Positions 14,229 to 16,992 of a stretch of 16,992 bases of DNA are shown here, one piece after another. Position numbers and translations under genes: made by a program. The stretch covers positions 1-16,992 of the forward strand of contig CAIPUQ010000253.1 in assembly GCA_903868295.1 (NCBI GenBank). Direction: 5' to 3'. Under the pieces are notes generated by a model, which ran no database searches, had not been told where the DNA came from, and saw only the letters and a list, made by a program, of their open reading frames with translations. The stretch is from an uncultured Roseiflexaceae bacterium. Lineage in GTDB: Bacteria; Chloroflexota; Chloroflexia; Chloroflexales; Roseiflexaceae. Within the stretch, counting starts at the first letter, position 1. Each line of letters starts with the position of its first letter.

Positions 14229-15112
14229 GGTGTAGGAGTGCTATCTACACCAAAGCGCATTAACCCACCCATTCGAATGCGAATGAGTGCGACCATTTCT
14301 TGACGGTTTGCCTTGTCGGCTGCACGGCTCGCTTCTTCATACCCTGCGACTGCTCCCTTGACATCACCTTGCCCTTCGAGAATCGCAGCCCGTAGGAACA
14401 ATCCCTCGGGGACTGTCTGAGGTGCGGCGAGCAATTCGTCAACACTTACCCGTGCTGCGGCGAAATTACCCGCAAGCAAACGCGTGTTGCCACGTTCGTA
14501 TACCAAAGCAGCAGGGATGGGACTGATAGCCAGGGTGCGCTGCCAGTAGCGTTCTGCAGCGGTGAGGTCGCCCGTTGCTTCGGCGAGAACCGACAGCCAC
14601 AACAACACTTCGGGGTCTTTGGGGAACGTTTTGTATTCACGTTGCGCTATGGTATATGCGCGCGCCGTCTCGCCCGCGACTGCTGCGGTGACAATTGCAG
14701 GGGTGTTTGCGCTCGGTGGTGCGGTGACGATGACGTACATGACGGCAAGTACGACGATGGTACTGAGTATCGCAGTGATGAAACGCCTGCGTTTTCGGGA
14801 TTTCTGACGCGCGCCGGCGAGTTCACGCAGGGTCTGTTGATAGCCGGTTTCGTTGTGGGCGGATGTGTTGCCCAATGCAGCGATGATGCGTTCAGCATCC
14901 TGACGTGCTCGGCCATCGAGTGCAACCACACGGACCAGCTCTGCTTCTATGTCAAAGCCGGCAGCGGTACACGCATCTGCCAAACGTGTCATTTCGTCGA
15001 GGAACGCAATGAAGACTGCGGCACCATTGGGGTGTTGTGCATAGACCAGCGCATACGGCTCCGCACGATCAAGGAGTGATCGGAGCTGCGGCATCAGTGG
15101 TGGCGTGGTCAT
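14225..15112 (-). CDS. Single-pass membrane protein with C-terminal TPR repeats
   Basis: The 295-residue protein has a cytosolic helical N-terminal part (1-105), a basic cluster KSRKRRR (104-110), one membrane segment (about 111-130, FITAILSTIVVLAVMYVIVT) and then TPR-like helices to about 280 (for example PKDPEVLLWLSVLAEATGDL and AAERYWQRTLAISP). By the positive-inside rule the basic cluster puts the N-terminus in the cytoplasm and the TPRs outside. TPRs bind other proteins, so it may be a scaffold in the envelope; no enzyme motif is seen. The start at ATG 15112 lacks a strong ribosome site, and ATG 15094 is an alternative. It is convergent with the HerA-like gene and divergent from the phosphatase gene, sharing the 100-base region with the palindromic -10 box. 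Confidence 0.75.
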   Translation of the reverse strand: MTTPPLMPQLRSLLDRAEPYALVYAQHPNGAAVFIAFLDEMTRLADACTAAGFDIEAELVRVVALDGRARQDAERIIAALGNTSAHNETGYQQTLRELAGARQKSRKRRRFITAILSTIVVLAVMYVIVTAPPSANTPAIVTAAVAGETARAYTIAQREYKTFPKDPEVLLWLSVLAEATGDLTAAERYWQRTLAISPIPAALVYERGNTRLLAGNFAAARVSVDELLAAPQTVPEGLFLRAAILEGQGDVKGAVAGYEEASRAADKANRQEMVALIRIRMGGLMRFGVDSTPTP

Positions 15113-15146
15113 GGTACGTCTTTCAGATTCGAGGATATGCGAGTGC

Positions 15147-15187
15147 CTGAAAAGCGACCCGCATCGTGTATAATGCAGGGATTATAC
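15147..15187 (+). promoter_or_regulatory. Promoter of the histidine phosphatase gene with 20-bp dyad over the -10
   Basis: CTGAAA (-35, 15147-15152) and TATAAT (-10, 15169-15174) are 16 bases apart. The -10 is the left arm of a perfect dyad, GTATAAT (15168-15174), six bases, ATTATAC (15181-15187). The right arm gives a TATAAT on the minus strand that could serve the divergent TPR gene, but no -35 is visible for it. The dyad could instead be an operator. Confidence 0.6.
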
Positions 15188-15212
15188 GCTCTATATTGAG
15201 GTAGCATACCAT

Positions 15213-15845
15213 ATGCGATTAGTCATTGTCCGACACGGTGAAAGCGAATGGAACCGCATTGGCAGGTATCAAGGGCAGTTTGATGCACCGTTGTCAGACA
15301 TGGGTGTCAAACAAGCCGTGGCCCTTGCTGAGCGCCTGAGTACCGAATCATTCAATGCCATCTATGCCAGCCCACTCCAGCGTGCACGCTTGACGGCAGA
15401 GCATGTTGCCAAGTTCCATCCAGACACCCCGATGATTATTGATCCGGCAATCATCGAGATCGATCATGGCGAATGGGCAGGGCTGATGGTCGACGAAGTC
15501 ATCGCCAAATACGGCAATGGCTTGCGCGAATGGCGCTTGACGCCCACGCGTTCGCAAATGCCTGGTGGCGAGAGTTTTAGCAATATTTTGAAGCGCGTCC
15601 TGGATTTCAAAGAAATGCTCCAAAAGAAGCACGTGGACCAGACCGTGTTGGTGTCTACGCATGATGTCGTTGTCAAAATATTGGCAGCCGATGCGCTGGG
15701 GATGCACATGGATGGGATTAATCGGATCTGGGTTACCAATGCGAGCATCTCGGTCATCGAATACGGGAACGATTTGACGTATTTGGCTAGTTTGAGCGAA
15801 GCATCGCACCTCAGTAAACTCGAGGTGGTACGCGGCGCGTGGTAG
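15213..15845 (+). CDS. Histidine phosphatase family protein (phosphoglycerate-mutase-like)
   Basis: The 210-residue protein belongs to the branch-1 histidine phosphatases. The phosphate-accepting His8 is in VRHGESEWN (6-14); further phosphate-pocket residues are in SPLQRARLTAE (53-63), the acid/base Glu is in IEIDHGEWAG (81-90), and the second His is in VSTHDVV (147-153, H150). Length fits small cytosolic phosphatases such as the CobC/GpmB-type group rather than the longer cofactor-dependent phosphoglycerate mutase. Members act on sugar phosphates, nucleotides or cobalamin precursors, and the substrate cannot be read from the sequence. TTGAGGTAG about 10 bases before the ATG provides a ribosome site. 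The prenyltransferase gene follows after a gap of 90-100 bases with its own promoter, so the two may be separately transcribed. Confidence 0.87.
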   Translation: MRLVIVRHGESEWNRIGRYQGQFDAPLSDMGVKQAVALAERLSTESFNAIYASPLQRARLTAEHVAKFHPDTPMIIDPAIIEIDHGEWAGLMVDEVIAKYGNGLREWRLTPTRSQMPGGESFSNILKRVLDFKEMLQKKHVDQTVLVSTHDVVVKILAADALGMHMDGINRIWVTNASISVIEYGNDLTYLASLSEASHLSKLEVVRGAW

Positions 15846-15912
15846 TCAACAGGAAGTAGAGAGACACAACACTTGTCATCGTCGATTGGTGTCAGATGCC
15901 TCAGGTCATTTG

Positions 15913-15934
15913 TGATATAGTGAACATACTATAT
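15913..15934 (+). promoter_or_regulatory. Extended -10 promoter and 20-bp dyad upstream of the prenyltransferase gene
   Basis: TGATATAGT (15913-15921) is an extended -10 element; no good -35 is seen. TATAGT is part of the left arm of a perfect dyad, ATATAGT (15915-15921), six bases, ACTATAT (15928-15934). A start near 15928 leaves a leader of about 20 bases before ATG 15949, which favours that ATG as the start codon. Confidence 0.5.
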
Positions 15935-16965
15935 TGATGGTGAAGACGATGACACATTTTGCGGCAACGGCATCTGACAATACCATCCAATCACGCGGTC
16001 GCGTTTCTGATATTCTCGAACGAACATGCTTGCGTGACGATTTTGTCGCAGTCGAGCGCACAATGCTCGAACGTATTTCGTCACGCAGTGAAGTGCTTCA
16101 CGATGCTGGAGTGTATACGGTACGCGCAGGCGGCAAACGTCTGCGCGTCCTTTTGGTATTGCTCGCAGCCCGGATGGGCACCTACGATTTTACCCGTGCA
16201 GTACACCCGGCGGTAGCGATAGAATTGCTCCATGCAGCGTCGCTCATTCACGACGATTTGGTCGACCATGCGACTTCACGTCGTGGTCAAGCGACCATCC
16301 ATCACACGTGGGATCGTAATGTCGCACTCGCGTTGGGCGACTTCCTATTTGGGTTAGCCGCGCGTGAACTGGCGAACGAGCCAGACCCACGGATTATCGG
16401 TTTCTACGTCCATGCTGCACAGCGGATGGTCGAAGGCGAGTTGCACCCTGTTACCCAGATATTGCCGTTCGAGGACGCAAGTGCGCAATATTTTCGCAAA
16501 ATTTCTGCAAAAACCGCCGTGTTATTCGAAGCCGCCTGCAAATCGGGTATCGCAGTATGCGGTGGCGACGAACGAATCATCGCAGCGCTCGGGACGTTTG
16601 GTCACGAACTGGGGATGGCATTCCAAATCGTCGACGACATTCTCGATATGACCGAAGCCGCTTCAATACTCGGCAAGCCAGTTGGCAATGATCTGCGTGA
16701 AGGGACGATTACCTTACCCCTGATCCATGCAGTTCAACGCTCCAGTGATCCGCGCCTGCGGAAATTGGTTGTTGGCCCTGTTCCGGACGAAGATATTGCC
16801 ACCCTGATTGAGCTCATCGTTGATGCAGGCGGTATCGAGGCTTCGTACGGTACCGCTCGAGAATGTATTGAACGCGCGCTGGCAGCCATCGAACCATTTG
16901 CCGACCCGCTGATTTATCGAACTCTGACCGATGTTACTGATATTGTGTTGCACCGTCGGTCGTAA
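15934..16965 (+). CDS. Polyprenyl diphosphate synthase (long-chain trans-prenyltransferase)
   Basis: The frame opens at TTG 15934, with ATG at 15937 and 15949. The last is preferred because the promoter lies just upstream and a GGTGA precedes it. The full frame is 343 residues. Typical trans-prenyltransferase motifs are present: GGKRLR (66-71), the first Asp-rich motif LIHDDLVD (104-111) followed by SRRG, GDFLF (135-139), and the second motif QIVDDILD (231-238). The enzyme joins isopentenyl diphosphate units head to tail, and Mg2+ is held by the Asp motifs. The residues four and five before the first Asp are small (Ser and Ala), which in this family goes with long products such as C30-C50 quinone side chains. 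The product is probably the menaquinone or ubiquinone tail precursor. Only 27 bases remain after the stop. Confidence 0.92.
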   Translation: MMVKTMTHFAATASDNTIQSRGRVSDILERTCLRDDFVAVERTMLERISSRSEVLHDAGVYTVRAGGKRLRVLLVLLAARMGTYDFTRAVHPAVAIELLHAASLIHDDLVDHATSRRGQATIHHTWDRNVALALGDFLFGLAARELANEPDPRIIGFYVHAAQRMVEGELHPVTQILPFEDASAQYFRKISAKTAVLFEAACKSGIAVCGGDERIIAALGTFGHELGMAFQIVDDILDMTEAASILGKPVGNDLREGTITLPLIHAVQRSSDPRLRKLVVGPVPDEDIATLIELIVDAGGIEASYGTARECIERALAAIEPFADPLIYRTLTDVTDIVLHRRS

Positions 16966-16992
16966 GCACCCACCTGTTCGTCTGCGATGCGC

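Noticed and set aside
14229..14251. Hairpin GGTGTAG...CTACACC just after the HerA-like gene as a terminator
   Set aside because: The 7-bp stem has a 9-base loop and no T run on either strand, and it lies in the coding part of the TPR gene; it may be chance.
1..16992. CRISPR arrays, insertion sequences, tRNA or prophage genes
   Set aside because: No regularly spaced repeats, transposase motifs, terminal inverted repeats, cloverleaf sequences or phage genes were seen on either strand.

Overview
The window is a 17-kb piece of bacterial chromosome of roughly balanced base composition (judged by eye). It carries mostly housekeeping and membrane or cell-envelope genes, packed very tightly. I see no phage, transposon, CRISPR, tRNA or rRNA signal. 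Protein style suggests a Chloroflexota-like bacterium: a STAND ATPase with an N-terminal helical domain and TPRs, an EGY-like M50 protease, a HerA-family ATPase, lipobox proteins with Pro/Thr-rich linkers, and a PLP fold-III decarboxylase. That assignment is an inference, because no marker gene is present.

Layout. (1) 1-609, minus: the N-terminal part of a secreted protein that runs off the left edge. It is divergent from (2) 954-3509, plus: a large STAND ATPase with TPRs. (3) 4525-3506, minus: a BMP-family lipoprotein, the substrate-binding part of a nucleoside-type ABC importer, with no permease or ATPase gene beside it. (4) 4679-5791, plus: an M50 intramembrane metalloprotease. (5) 7296-5781, minus: a two-gene unit of an ICMT-type membrane methyltransferase and a PHP-domain phosphoesterase. 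(6) 7335-8669, plus: a two-gene unit of a YgfZ-type folate-dependent Fe-S protein and a small zinc-ribbon membrane protein. (7) 10319-8670, minus: an M23 lipoprotein followed by ribokinase. (8) 10463-12552, plus: a promoter, a long structured leader, a PLP decarboxylase and a strong terminator. (9) 12600-14228, plus: a HerA-like ATPase. (10) 15112-14225, minus: a membrane-anchored TPR protein. (11) 15213-15845, plus: a histidine phosphatase. (12) 15934/15949-16965, plus: a long-chain polyprenyl diphosphate synthase.

The most notable features are regulatory or architectural. All four convergent gene pairs meet with no gap. Two share a palindromic stop tetramer (CTAG, TTAA), one has abutting stops (TAGCTA), and one overlaps by 11 bp. 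The lipoprotein gene's strong intrinsic terminator lies inside the last codons of the STAND gene. The decarboxylase has a leader of about 480 nt containing alternative helices, a hairpin followed by seven Ts, a possible 39-codon leader peptide and a second hairpin; it matches no riboswitch class I could recall. Two 20-bp dyads with identical 7-6-7 geometry overlap the -10 boxes of the phosphatase and prenyltransferase genes. I did not find a clear new multi-gene defence or metabolic system; the leader RNA and the paired dyads are the best candidates for something undescribed.
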